A DNA stretch of 64,000 bases from Thinopyrum elongatum (Eukaryota > Streptophyta > Magnoliopsida > Poales > Poaceae). Shown here piece by piece: positions 11,525 through 23,500 of this stretch (the first letter of the stretch is position 1; every line of letters begins with the position of its first letter). A program made the position numbers and the translations under genes. Under the pieces are notes generated by a model, which was given only the letters and a program-made list of their open reading frames with translations, did no database searches and was not told the origin of the DNA. The stretch is taken from assembly GCA_011799875.1 (NCBI GenBank), contig CM022303.1, positions 550,329,368 through 550,393,367 of the forward strand, given 5' to 3'.

Positions 11525-14236
11525 TTATGGCTGCAGGCTGTATCGTTGACAATCAGGGGAGTCTGCTCGCGAAGTCCTAGGGCTCGTTGTGTAGACACAG
11601 TTTTCCCTAGCAAATAGAGCCTCTCTGTCAGCAAGGTCCTTGCCAACGGTGATCTCCTGGTTAATCAGATAATTGAGTCCGGGAAACAGAGAGTGTGAAC
11701 CAAGGATGTTTACCCGCCTCCAACTCAAAAATCCTGAAGGCCCCAACAAGCTGGTATCCTGCTCATAGACGTAACAGCCACTGTCCGGATACTCACCAAT
11801 TTCACGGTGCTTGTACATAGTGGGGTTTTTGCAATATAACGTTTCCGGCTCATGTGTGCGAATGATCATCAGTCTTTTGCCACCGTCTGATTGAGCGAGG
11901 AACCAGTTGTGCTTCCCTCTTTTTGGCAAACGTGGTGTGATTACAAAGGGCAGTAACTGTAGGGACACTGCATCATATCAAAAAGGACAGGCATTGTTAA
12001 TGTAAGATCACCATTGTTCAGAGTATGAGTAGGATAATGCAAGAAACATCATTGATCTGTCCCTGTTGGAACTGAGAGGAAAATACAGGGAAATGTATAC
12101 TGGGTTCAAAAATATAGAAGTGCCATGCATGGTTATACTCATATTATCTCGCAATCGATTCTTCACAGGAAACTGCCATGTCATGCATGTTATGTAATCA
12201 TGTTCTGTCCTCACTAACAAATTCTTCAAGGAAACTAACAGACCTTGCATTGTTATATACTCATGTTCTGTGGGCAATTTTTTTGTGAGGATATTATTCT
12301 AGCCATTGATTGCTGAAGGGCGAATATAGGTATGTACACATGGTAAGCATTACAGGATTTCACTACTTCCAACTATAGAGTTCTCCATATGCACATTTAC
12401 TTCCCTAATGTATGGTCAGATGAAACCAACAGCGTGATGCATGTTTCTACATCATGAAAATGAGGAAACTAACATGGCTATTGATACACACTCATATTTA
12501 GTAGTATATAGATTACTATAAAGTAAGGAGAATATCCATATCTGTAACACCCTGGATTTTTGCCCATTTTCTTTTTCTTTTGATTTTGGTTTGGTTTTGC
12601 TTTTCAGTGGCTTAGTGGTTTTGAAACCTGGAGAGATCACCTTTGAATCCTCTCCCAAGTGGCTTGTCAACCTCAAAATCATCTCAAGACCTTTCCATTT
12701 CCATCTTGGACCAATCCCAATATTTTTTTCCTTGGGGATATTCCTTTTTCCATTAAAGGAATAACCCTATTTGCCCTGGGTTGTGAAGCAACCCACATTT
12801 CTATCATTCCAAAGATTCCCAAATAATTCTCATAAATTTCTTGGGTCATATCTCCCTCAGATATGTCAAAATCCTTCCTTGCCATGTTTAAAAATTTTCC
12901 ACCGAAATTCCTTTTCTCATTCTGCCCTAGCTGTCCAGTTGAGAAGCAAGTACCTTTTATATTTGCTTCCTTGCTCTCAAACTTTTTGTGCACTCTTTCC
13001 CATCCATATCATTGCCTCATGACAAAATTCAACTCAATTTGGCTAATAAATATTTCTTGGCAAATTTCCAAAGTTTCAGGTCAACTGGAAGCTTTGTGAA
13101 GGAAGTACTAGCTAGGAGCATCCAACTGAGTTGAAATTTTGCAAGCATCTTCATATGCTCAAATTAACACTCTCCACAAAATTTGAGCATCATACATTCA
13201 ACTATGTGAGCACAGAATCAAATCTTTGCTTCTGGTCATATTTTTCTGTTGTGAAGCAACTATATTTTATATTGCTTCATAATTGCTGAAAATTTACCAA
13301 AGCATTCTCCTACCCATATAACACCTCTCCAACAAATTTGGGCTCATTTCATTTAGCAATTTATCCTCAGTTATTTTTTTAAGATTCTGTCCAGTGGGAT
13401 GCTGTGTGAAGGAAGTACCATTTTGGCTTATCCAAATGGTATGAAATTTATACAGTGTCTTCATATGCCTAAATAACTCATCTCCTCCAAATTTCAGCTC
13501 AACCCAAGCAAGTATGTGAGTACCACTTCAACATTTGCATTCCTGTCCAGTTTGGCACATTGTACAGCAAGTGCTAGTTAACTTCATTCAAATAAGCTGA
13601 AAATTTGCAGATATGGTCATCTTAGTGGTTGATCACCCTTAGCAAAATATCAGCATCTCCTTCCAGACCAATCTTCCTCACTTCACGATAAACACCTTGC
13701 TGTTACCTGCCTTCTCAGGTCAAACCAGTCACTTCTTGCAGCCACTTTCATCCAAACTCTCACATGTCAACTCACTGACCTCTGAGCCACGCAAAAGACA
13801 AGGTGTTGGGTCAAGGCATGCGCGAGTGAACATTTTGGCGTGGTGACCACGTGGACGGCGGGCAGAAACGGCGCTCTGCGCTTCAGTCGCCTCGGCCAGC
13901 TAGCTCCGGCAGGCCCCCGCTCGTCCGGGCATGTCCATCATATCCGCAGTCGCCGCGTACCCCTCTCCCACACCTTCTCCCCTCCAGTTTCATCCTCCTC
14001 GCGCCATGGTGATTGCCGCCACCGCACTGTGACACTCGTGACCCTTGAGTTGTCGCCTCCATCGCTGTCCTCTGCCTCCTCGAGCCTTCTCGAGCGCGCC
14101 AGCGCAGCCCCGAGCCGTCCCCTCCCTCTGAAGCTCGTCAGGTCGGCACCTCTCATCGCGCGCCACCTCGCCGGAGCTCCAGGAAGGAGATGAGCTTGCC
14201 ACGCCGGTCGTCCCTATCCTCCTGCCTCGGCTGGGC

Positions 14237-14244
14237 TATAAATA
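14237..14244 (+). promoter_or_regulatory. TATA box of the LARD-like LTR
   Basis: TATAAATA within GGCTATAAATAGCCAG, in the middle of the LTR. The same box lies at 42339-42346, 48173-48180 and 52347-52354 in other plus-strand copies. The minus-strand copy has a variant (TATATAAG, plus-strand about 57157-57163). Its central position implies an R region over 2 kb long, since the poly(A) signal is near the LTR end. Confidence 0.65.
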
Positions 14245-16660
14245 GCCAGCTCGAGCTCCCTCCCGAGCACACACCACTCCCCTCTCCCTCCCCTCCATCC
14301 GCTAGCTCGGAGGAGCACTGGAGGCCCCCTGCTCCGCCTCCGGCCGCTTCGGCCTGCGCCTCTGCTCCGGTTCGGCCCGAGCACCAGAGCCACCCCCTGG
14401 ATCCCCCAAATCACCCGAGAGCCTCCCCACACTCCCACGAACCCTCCAGCACCTTCGCTCGGCCCTCTTCCCCACCGCAGCCGGCCAATTTCGCCGGAGC
14501 CGCCGCGGCTCGGCCACCACCATAGCTCCCGTCTCAGCGCATCCCCGCCTCCGCCTCAACCACCCATAGGCGCGGGAGGGAGCCGCGAGGCCATCCCCAC
14601 CATCGGCGAAGTCCGCCGTGCCCTTTGTTCGCTAGGGGGGGTAGACGAAGACCCTGCCGCGGGGCCCCCTTGCCAGTGGCTCGACCCCCTCCCTCTGTTT
14701 AAAAAAAAAAACAGAGCGGCAGCTGTGGGCCGGCCCGGTGGAGCAGCAGCAGTCCGGCCCAATGGAGCAGCAGCAGTTTTGGCCCGAGGCAGCCCAAGTG
14801 CACAGTGCATTTTATTCTTTTTTCGGCCGAAATTCATTCAGGGGCTCGTTTGTAAATATTTTTTCATAGATAGTCCCTGACATTCATACAGCCATATCTT
14901 TTCGCTCCCAACTCTGATCGAGGTGAATCCAAAGCCTACCTCTTCGTCTCGTCGAGCCCGTTCTGTTGGTACCATTTTCATCATGTGTTCACATAGTGGA
15001 AATGACCATTTTGCCCTTGTCCGTAAACAGCCCCTCCGAAGAAGAACTGTTTCCGGCGATTCCTTTTGCGAGCTTCTCACACTTCTTTCCGGTGGATCCC
15101 TCATCCCCAGGCAAGCCACGACAGCCACTTGCATGAGGGATTTGCAGTAGTTATGGTTCCTACTTGAATAGTTATTTAACATGCGCATTTTATTCTGTTT
15201 GAATACTGTATATGCTCATGTTTCATGCTTATCCTTATATTCTGTCTATGTGCATCTTGCTAGTTATCAGGTACTCGCTGGTAGCATTAAGCTCATGGTT
15301 AACACTGGCAGTAGTTCATGCTAAGATGATGACATGTCTGCATGCTTCTTTATCTGTTGTTATGGTTCATCCTATTATCATGACTCAGCACATCATCGTT
15401 CAAATTTAACCGGATGTTAATCAAACTTGAACACCTGTTGGCTGAGTCATAGTGCGGACTGAAACGAGCTCACCAGTGCAACCACACTTGCTGGGATGGG
15501 GCAGCCCTAATTCGATCTATTGACATGCCTCTCACCGGTACCTCCAACTAGGGAAGGTTATGAGCGCGTGCTACTGTGGGCCCGGTAGGCGGCTATAACC
15601 TTGTGAACCCAGTTTTGGTGTTGAGCTCAGGTCCCCGTTTGGGACAGTTTTGTTTGGCCATGACGATGGCAGGTGTCAGAAGGACACAGGGGTCACCCAT
15701 GACATAGCCCAAAGGGGAGTTTGTCGAAGTGGCCGGGAGAGTGCCATGCAATAGATTGGGGTTTGTCGGAACATCATTGGTCCACCCGAATGGGAGCACG
15801 AGGCCATGAGTTCCGTGGTGTGGGTACAGTGTACTAACCTCTGCAGAGTGTATATAATCTATCGATAGCCGCGTCCTCGGATATGGGCATAGTTCGTAGT
15901 AGGACACACTATGGGTCAACAGTATAATAATCTTGCTATAACAACCCCGTTTGATGAGAAAGAAGTTGGTTGATCTTTATGTGGTCGCGAGAGGATCACC
16001 GTGGTATCGAGGATACCGACGTTGGTTGATCGTGATCATGAGAAGATCACCGTGGTATCATGGATACCGGATTTGGTTGATAGTGTTATGTGGTGATCTC
16101 AGGTAAAGACCAAGCTCCTTGTGATCATGTTATCACTACGGTATTGTAATACCAAGTTTGGTTGGTCCTGAGGTTATCGTGTGGCACACACGATGGTAAG
16201 TTCTTACATGTGGTGGTTACGAGGTAACCCCGACAGAGTAAGTTGCATCATGATAGTTTTAACCTGTTGCATGTAGTGTCATCATGCTCATATGTTATAT
16301 TGTTATAGCATCATCATGTTTACACCTGCTTAACCTATAAATGCCATGCTGTTGCTTGTCTTGACTGCTTTGGTTGCTGTGAGCTTGCGAGTACATTCAA
16401 AGTACTCACCTGGCGTGTCATGCCAGTTTGCAGGTCATGCCATGATTGCTTGCTTGTCGAGGATACCGAGTTTGCGATCTAGGATACGCGTTCCAGCCAG
16501 AGTCCCTGCGGAGTGGAGTCCATCACCGTCGTCGTTGTTTCGCTGCCGAGAGTTACTCCGCTTCCTCGGGTTGTTCCGCTGTTAGCATAGAGCTACCCTG
16601 GGCAGGCGTAGCATCGCCGTGCCGATGTAATCCTTGTACCCTTGTAACCTTATCCATAGT

Positions 16661-16666
16661 AATAAA
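16661..16666 (+). terminator. Poly(A) signal near the end of the LARD-like LTR
   Basis: AATAAA about 100 bp before the LTR 3' edge. It is conserved at 44738-44743 and in every other copy that includes the LTR end. Confidence 0.55.
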
Positions 16667-17772
16667 AAGCCGATTTGTTCTATGCCAACAGTGCCGTATT
16701 CCAGAAGACTTGTCTCTGGGCTGGAATACGGGGCATTCCGGTTTCCTCTGAGCCGGGGTGCCACAATATCTTCCTAACCGTTTGATTATTCAAGGGTACA
16801 AATTGGCTGTAATGACATGGTCACAATCGCATGCATTAATTCATTCCAAATATAGCTGATTTACGGCGTCTCTAATACATTGACATAGTTCTACTCAAAT
16901 TCTGCTCAAACAGAGATATGCCAATCATCACAAAAAGTTCAAACAGTTTCATGGCGTTATCATTAAAATCAGACGAAAACAACTTACATGCGCCGTCCCA
17001 GCAATACATGGTGCCATCTGCTTTGTCGATCGCATAGATGATGCCATTGTGTTCAATAGCATCACAGAAGTGTGTATCAGCTTTGACAATCCACTGCGAG
17101 GTGAGTCGTCTCCAGCTAAAGAAGGCACCGGCTGAAAGATAGGCGAGTCTGCGGTCGAACAAGGCAATTAGCTTGAAGTCTGCGTAATCCGCATATCGTG
17201 TGGGCACTTGGCAGATTACAATCTTCTGCAAAATAAGGTCCGTCCAACTGACGTGGTAATCTAGATGACTTGGACCATGACGGTAAAACCCTACATACTC
17301 CAACAGAGGAAGGATAATCTCATGGGAGGTGTGGAAGTTCATGAGCACCAACGTTTTCCTGTCTTCTCTGACGGCAGCCATCCAATGGGAGTTCATGCCG
17401 ACCTAGTACATACCTGCCAAGAAGTTTCGGGCGATGGTGATCGGATCGAAGTCAAGGGAAATGATGTACAGCAACCCACTACATACCTGCAAAGAAGTTT
17501 CGGCTAATGGAGGTCGGATTGAAGTCGAGGGGCATCATGTACGCCTCCGTATCATGGTGAGAAAATCTCACTAGACCAGATAGCAACAAGAAGGGTGTCT
17601 TGAAAAGCTGAGGCCTCGCTTTGATGATGGTCGCGTGCATGTCCCTCGAGCATGCAGCCAGCCGCACGGCGCTCAACATATCCATACACGAACAACAGAG
17701 GTTGTGGATGTCACTGGGGAAATTGCTCCAATCGCGGCTCATATGGATGCTGCGCGGTTCGCGTTCGGCCAT

Positions 17773-18905
17773 GGTGGAGTTTGGAAGGTGGGGTTTTTGG
17801 GGGCTTGATTTACGGGGGAGAAGGCTCTCGGTGCTGGAGCGGCTAGCGAGGGAATAGTGGTACTGGGGGAGGAGAGCGAGGCGAGGGTACGCGGGGGCAT
17901 AGTGAGATGATAAAGAGTGACCTCGGGATCTCCGGCGAGATGAAGACGGAGATGGATTGGTGCTAGGGGGAGAGGGAGACGAGGCGAGGCATGCCATACA
18001 ACGGCGTGACAGTGACTGCACAGTGCACAAGGTGAGGCTGACTTTGGTAACCCGAACACGCCGCCTGGACTAGTGTCACCTCGGGCGCAGGGTCTTGTCA
18101 CTTCACTGTGAGGACCGGATGAATAATTTTTTGACCATCAAGTGTACCACAGTTGTACTACTACTAGTAGTAACATACGCAGTAGTACTGTATAGCGAAA
18201 ATAGGTCTCCCGTGCTAGCATGCCTCTGGGTTCACTTCATCCTTCAGGTAGCATCCATATTGCGAGCAGAACCAAATTCTCGTGCATACGGAAGCGCGAA
18301 GAAGGGCTTTTTCTTTCTTTAGGATAACCGCATATTCCTTAACCAGAAAAGGTTGTCTCTCTCAGGCACACGCCAATATCAATCCGAACCAGCTACGACA
18401 CATCTTTTTTGTGCAAAGAGATGGATATGTTTGTATATCTGTTTGTCCACCCAAGTGGGTTTTGCGTAGGTCCCACCTGTCAGGAGGGGTGCAGAAATAA
18501 AAAGGAATCATAAAATGTTTCGCCACGGTGATTCGAAAGAGTGACCTCAACTAACTAGTGGCACATGTAGCGATAGAGAAGGATGGGCGTGTACACGGAC
18601 ACGGACCACTCCTCAGTACGCTACCCGCATAGCCTTTTCGTTTTGCAGTTTGGTCTACCTAGCCATCTAATCAACTGCCTGCATGCCACTTCTCCCATTT
18701 ACTTCTCCATCAGGAACCGATTTTCCTCGGCTTCTTCACCTCTCCTTCATTTGCATTCAAACCCCACTGGACTCACATTGTTTTAACCTCTTCAGATCTT
18801 CCTGGAGTAATTCCGAAGCCCCTCTAAATAATCATCTTCTTCAGTTAGACTAGCCATCTTAATCCTAATTCTCCAAACCATAGCCCTCCGGTCTAGCGGT
18901 TCCAA
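17773..18905. promoter_or_regulatory. Divergent intergenic region between F-box and exonuclease genes
   Basis: The F-box gene reads leftward from 17772 and the exonuclease-like gene rightward from 18906, so this 1.1-kb stretch held both 5' UTRs and promoters. No transposon signature is seen in it. The minus-strand frame upstream of 17772 stays open to about 18030, but its content is a Ser/Pro-rich, low-complexity leader, so the Kozak-strong ATG at 17772 is preferred. No clear TATA box was assigned to either gene. Confidence 0.45.
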
Positions 18906-18947
18906 ATGGCGAAAGAGATCCCTATGCAGGTTTTTAGCATCAAACAT

Positions 18948-19906
18948 TGCCGTGGTGGGCGCATGGCAGATGCCAAAGGATGGCTAAAGAGAGGGACAAG
19001 CTCGAGGGCACCGGTGGGCCCCAGAGGCGAGGTCGGTATGAGCGAGCGAGGGACGCAAGACATACCCAGGTTCAGGGCTCTCCGGAGAGATAACACCCCT
19101 AGTCCTGCCGAGTGTGGTTTTATATGTGGATGTTACAAGCTTGCTCCTAGAGCTGTTTGGAGGGGGAAGGAAAGCTGGCCAGGGCTCAGGCTGCTCCTTC
19201 TCCTTACGGATGTGTGTATTCTACTGATGGTCGACCTTTTGCATGGAGGAGCACCGGGGGGTCTTATAGGCTATCCCCCCGGGGTTACAATGGTAAAGTT
19301 ACATGGGCACGGGGCCGGGACGTCAGCGTCTGGGAAGCCGGTGCTGGGGCCCGCCAGGAACCAGGATACACTGGGTTCTTCGAGCGCGGGCCCCGTGCTC
19401 CAGGGGGCACTGTTCTCCGTCTTGTCGTGCGTCACGGAGTGGTTGCGCCGGCTCGGCTACAGTGATGCATCGCCTGGTCGCCATCAGTTTGCGTCAGCGA
19501 GATGAGGGATGCATTGTAGCCATGCCGGCCCTGGCCAGCGGAGTAGGTGGGCAACTGTTGCCACGTTCCTGCCGGTCAGCGTGGTTGGTGGGCCACTGTA
19601 GCCATGCTCGTCTCCTTATGGGGACTTGATCCATCGTACGCCCCGGATGGGATGGGAGCTGACCCATGGTCGGGTTGAGGTGTGCGCCGTGGTGGCGCTT
19701 GCTTGTTGGAGAAGTATTGGCTTTGGCGGGGTCGGCCAGCATGTGCCAGCGGGCCTGGCTGGGTTGCGGGACTTGGTCGGGTTGCGGGACCTAGCCGGGT
19801 TGAGGGACCCGGCAAGGGGCAAGCCGGATTGAGGGGCGGAGCTGGCCCCGATGTTTTTGAAAAGGATCCAGGTTCCGTTGCCTGCCCGGGGTTCATCCCC
19901 CCGACA
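18948..19906 (-). repeat. 3' LTR of the Tat element
   Basis: A 959-bp LTR; the minus sense starts TGTCGGGGGGATGAAC and ends CACCACGGCA. An AT-rich TATA-like box lies on the minus strand at plus-strand 19118-19125. The interior side (19907-19919) reads CTACGGGGACTAC on the minus strand, the weak purine-rich tract expected next to a 3' LTR. Confidence 0.9.
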
Positions 19907-20377
19907 GTAGTCCCCGTAGCTATGAAGGCTCGCTGGCTTTAAGCATGGTGGCCTTCGCAGTTTCTCCCCCTGAGCAGGCGGCAGATGTTGATGAAGCTTG
20001 TGACCACCGGGTCCAGCAACACCCACTGTGTGCCGGCTTCTGGAAGCCGGATCGCGGCATCCCGGCACGGGAGGGAAACCAAAAAGTCCGTTGAGTTTTG
20101 AAGGGGAAGGGACGCGACCCCTTGGATTCGGCGCGGGCGCCACATGGCGAATGGTAGGTGAAGAGGCCCTGATAGGCCACGCGCGTGACGGGACACGACA
20201 GCGGGCTGGGGCCCGCCACTCTGCGCCCTCGGCCCCCGCGCGGGGATTTAATGTGGCGGCTGTGGACGGTTGCCCTTCTCGATGTAGTTAATTTGCGCGT
20301 AGATCGTGGCCACTCAATGCAGGGAAGTGGGAGGGGTGGGCGCAACCGATCCCGCTTCCCCATGTTCTCGCCGTGGC

Positions 20378-20384
20378 TATAAAT
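20378..20384 (+). promoter_or_regulatory. TATA box of the antisense gene in the Tat element
   Basis: TATAAAT in GGCTATAAATCGG, about 175 bp upstream of the ATG at 20555 and on the strand opposite to the retrotransposon's gag-pol. Spacing fits a plant promoter with a 5' UTR of roughly 140 bases. Confidence 0.5.
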
Positions 20385-20554
20385 CGGGGGGAGGGGGCGG
20401 CGGAAAGCGTTTACGCACCCTGCTTCCTTCTTCTTCTGTCGCCCTTGCTCCTGAGATCGCCGCCCACCGAAATGCCAAGCGCCGCCTGAACTGCCATCCG
20501 ACCGCGCCAGCCTTCTTCTGCCATCGCGCCACGCGCCCTAGCCATGCTTCAAGC

Positions 20555-23500
20555 ATGGCGCTGCAGAAGGGCACACAGGAGAGGTCGAAGGTCACCGACG
20601 CTGACATCCAATATCTTTGCGACACCCGCCGGCTGCCGCCGGTGGAGGACGTAGCCGCACGCGTGCCTGGGGCGGAGAGGGAGCCCGAGCCGTAGGAGGG
20701 TGAGCGCATGGTCTTCCTCAGCCATTTCTGCCACGGGTTCGGCCTCCCCGCAAGCGACTTCTTCCACGCCTTTCTTTCTTTCTTCGGGCTGCAACCGCAC
20801 CACCTAGGTGCGAACGCCGTGCTGCAGCTCTCAGGCTTTGTTACTCTCTGCGAGGGCTATCTGGGGGTGGAGCCAGATGTGGACCTCTGGAGCCTCCTCT
20901 TCTTCCTCAAGCAACATGGACCGGAGGCCGGAACCATGGCCAACTGCGGAGCCACCGTTGTCTCGATCCGGCCCAATGGGGGTATTCCCCAAGATGCCCC
21001 TGGAGGATTCCGCCAAAAAGTGGCAGAACACCTTCTTCTACATGTGCAACATCGGCAGGAGGGGCGACACCATCAACCTGCCCCCGTCCATCAATGAGCG
21101 GCCAGCCGCCAAGATGAACTAGGGCTACTCGCTCAAGAACCCGTCGCAGGGGCTGGTGAACCTGCACAACTGGATCCTGGAGATGGCGGCGCGGGAAGGG
21201 CTAACGGGGACAGATCTTGTCTCCGCCTTCATCGCATGACGCGTCGTGCTGCTGCAGTGCCGATCCCACATCATCAGCTAGATGGGTGACCGCAGGGATC
21301 CTACTCAGATGTCGTCCGGGAAGCTGTCGTTGGCGCAAGTCACCGACCGCGTGAACACCATGTCCAAAGCCGGGCTGACCGACGACTGGCGGTTCGGCAA
21401 GGCGCCCCACAACGCCGAGTACCCGGCGCCAGTGGTTAGTCCTTGGTCTCCTTTCTTTGGAATGTCTCAACTTCTCCTTTGTCCTGACATGACAAGGGAA
21501 GTGCTGCTGAACGCGATTCGATCAACACGTGACGGAACAAGGACACAGGTACTGGGAGTCGAAAGGGCCCGCTCAGAGGGAGCGGAATCGTTCGCCGAGA
21601 ACCCGGATGTGGCCGATGCCGAAGCTGGCGCCGCGCGCCACGCGGGTAAGTCTCTGTGCCTTGATCCCCTTCGGGATTGGTCGGACGACGATGCGGAGGT
21701 CCTAATGCACACCGGTGGTGCAGCGCCCCCGAGGGAAGGAGACGACACCGTCGATCCCCCAAGGCGGCTGTAGAAGACGGCCGACGCAGGGTCGTCCCGC
21801 GTTCCGGCTGCGGCAAGCCGGCCGCATGGGACGGAGGATGTGGCGTCGATGAAGCTGACCACAAAGCGCACGGCGGACCCGGCCGCGGGTGGCAAGCCGG
21901 TCGCCAAGAAGAGGCGCCGCGCCATCCCGGCAGCGCCGGCAAGGCCGGTCATCCCGATGGCAATCGGGTAAGTTTCTCTTGCTAACCCCGGCGCACTCCC
22001 GAGTTGTTCTCTTCTTATGCCACTCTTGTTGTGATCCAGGTCGCTGTTGGCGCTGGCGTTGGTGGTGACAGATGCCGCGTCTGGGGGCGGCTTCACGTTC
22101 CGAAAGACCCGGACCAGCGCCATCGACTTGCCCGAGGGGTCCGCCGAGGAGGATCTTGGCCTGGACCCCGGAGGACGCCGAGGGCATGGCCTGGCGAGAC
22201 CGGAACAGGGCCGTGGAGGAGATGGAGGTGGCGTCGGCCCAGGCCTGGGCCAAGGCCGCGGAGGCGAGGGAGCGGGCCGTCGGGGAGCCGACTTGGCTGG
22301 AGATGCCGGCGGGCTTGGAGCCGGCGGGGACGGTTTTCGTGCCGGCGATGGAGGAGTGGCGCAACCCGGACGGCCGGGTGGAGGTGGCGGTGGGCGACCG
22401 GGAGGTTGTGGAGATCGGCGACGACACCCCGCCCCGGGACGACGTGGTCGAGCGGGTGGCGGTCGGCGGAGGCGGCGGGGGGTCTGCCCCGGAAGGGGTG
22501 CCGTAGGTGACGCCGGACAGGGCGCCGCGGGCGACGCAGGACGGAGCGCTGCCGGCGACGCCGGCCGGCGCGCCGGAGTCGGGGTCCGCCGCGGAGGAGA
22601 CGGAGGGGGGCGAGCATGCCTTGGTGATCAGGCAGCCGCCAATGGCGCCGGGAAGCCGTCCTGCCGCCGGGTCTAGGCGATCCGTCTTCGGGCCGCTAAC
22701 GCAGGAGGAGGCATCGGTGGACGCCATGCGTCGGCATCTCCGCGGGTACGCGGACCGGGTTCAGGCCTTCGCCCAACCTGAGATGGAGCGGGCGCGGGAG
22801 TTGGAGCGCTCCGTCTTCGTAAGGCTTCTTTCTTTAATTTTTTCCTCTGTAGCTCTTATTGGGGGCGCGCCAGCGCACCCACTGGGTGTAGCCCCCGAGA
22901 TTCGGGCCAACTACGTAGTAGTTTGGTCGAATCTTAAAGAGCTTCTCGTGCTAACTCTTGTTTCTCCGCAGCACCTGGATGCCCTCCGAGTTGGCATCTA
23001 CAACCGGCTTCTGGAGAAGCATCAGCAGGTCCTGGCGCAACTTGCAGCCAAGGAGGAGGCGCTCCGCCTTGCCGAAGGTACGCTTCGCGTGCTCTTAGTG
23101 GTGGCGCGCTAGCGCACCCACTGGGTGTAGCCCCCGAGATTCGGGCCAACTACGTAGTAGTTGGGTTGAATCTCAAAGTGTTCTTGTCCTTTCTTTTGTG
23201 GTCTTGACTTCGAGTCTTTGCCATGTAGCCGCTGCGGCCGAGGTGCCGGACCTGCGAACCCGGCTAGTCGAAGCCGGTCAACAACATGACTAGGCGGCTG
23301 CCAATGCCGGCCAGCTCCGGGTCGAGGTGGCGCAGTTGAGGGCGGAAGCCGCCAAGGTGGCGGAGGCCCAGCAGGCGCTTGCCGAAGCCGGCGAGCAGCG
23401 CGAGCAGCTGGCTCGCGACAAGAGCCGGCTGCAAGCCGAAGTGGAGCGTCTGAAGGCGGAGGCGGCCAAGGTGGCCGAGGCCCAGCGGGTGCTCGCCGAA

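Larger units (their letters stand above)
12543..16765 (+). repeat. Solo 4.2-kb LTR of a LARD-like element in the F-box gene intron
   Basis: Begins TGTAACACCCTGG at 12543, ends GGGGTGCCACA at 16765, and is flanked by ATATC on both sides (12538-12542 and 16766-16770). It is the same family as the LTRs that fill 40-64 kb. No internal domain is present, so it is a solo LTR. Its sense strand is plus, antisense to the host gene. It has a TATA box at 14237-14244, a GC- and CT-rich leader after it, and a poly(A) signal AATAAA at 16661-16666, about 100 bp before the end. Residual host intron is 11969-12537 and 16771-16986; nothing else is seen there. Confidence 0.9.
11525..17772 (-). pseudogene. F-box protein with DUF295 domain, two exons, disrupted
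   Basis: Exon 1 runs 17772-16988 and exon 2 11967-11525. The ATG at 17772 has a strong context (ACCATGGCC on the minus strand). The N terminus has an F-box-like helix region (WSNFPSDIHNLCCSCMDMLS, then VRLAACSRDMHA). The rest matches DUF295 (KIB-type beta-propeller) proteins: YADYADFKLIALFDRRLAYL, GIIYAIDKADGTMYCWDGA, then exon 2 with SHSLFPGLNYLIN and ENCVYTTSP near the end. The donor CAT|GTAAGT at 16987 and acceptor GATGCAG at 11968 join in frame. The family serves as SCF ubiquitin-ligase adaptors. Exon 1 is broken by a 73-bp tandem duplication (copies near 17408 and 17481) that shifts the frame, and by a TAG just before VGMNSHW where TGG is expected. The 5.0-kb intron is mostly a solo LTR. 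If expressed, it would give a truncated protein. Confidence 0.8.

Noticed and set aside
12543..16765. Naming the 4-kb LTR family as Sukkula
   Set aside because: Architecture fits a LARD, but I cannot confirm sequence identity to any named family without alignment.
17739..18101. Upstream in-frame extension of the F-box protein
   Set aside because: Ser/Pro-rich leader without conservation cues, and the ATG at 17772 has a much better start context.
21702..22727. 341-codon minus-strand frame
   Set aside because: It lies opposite the spliced antisense gene and crosses its introns; low-complexity Ala/Arg/Ser content marks it as a shadow.
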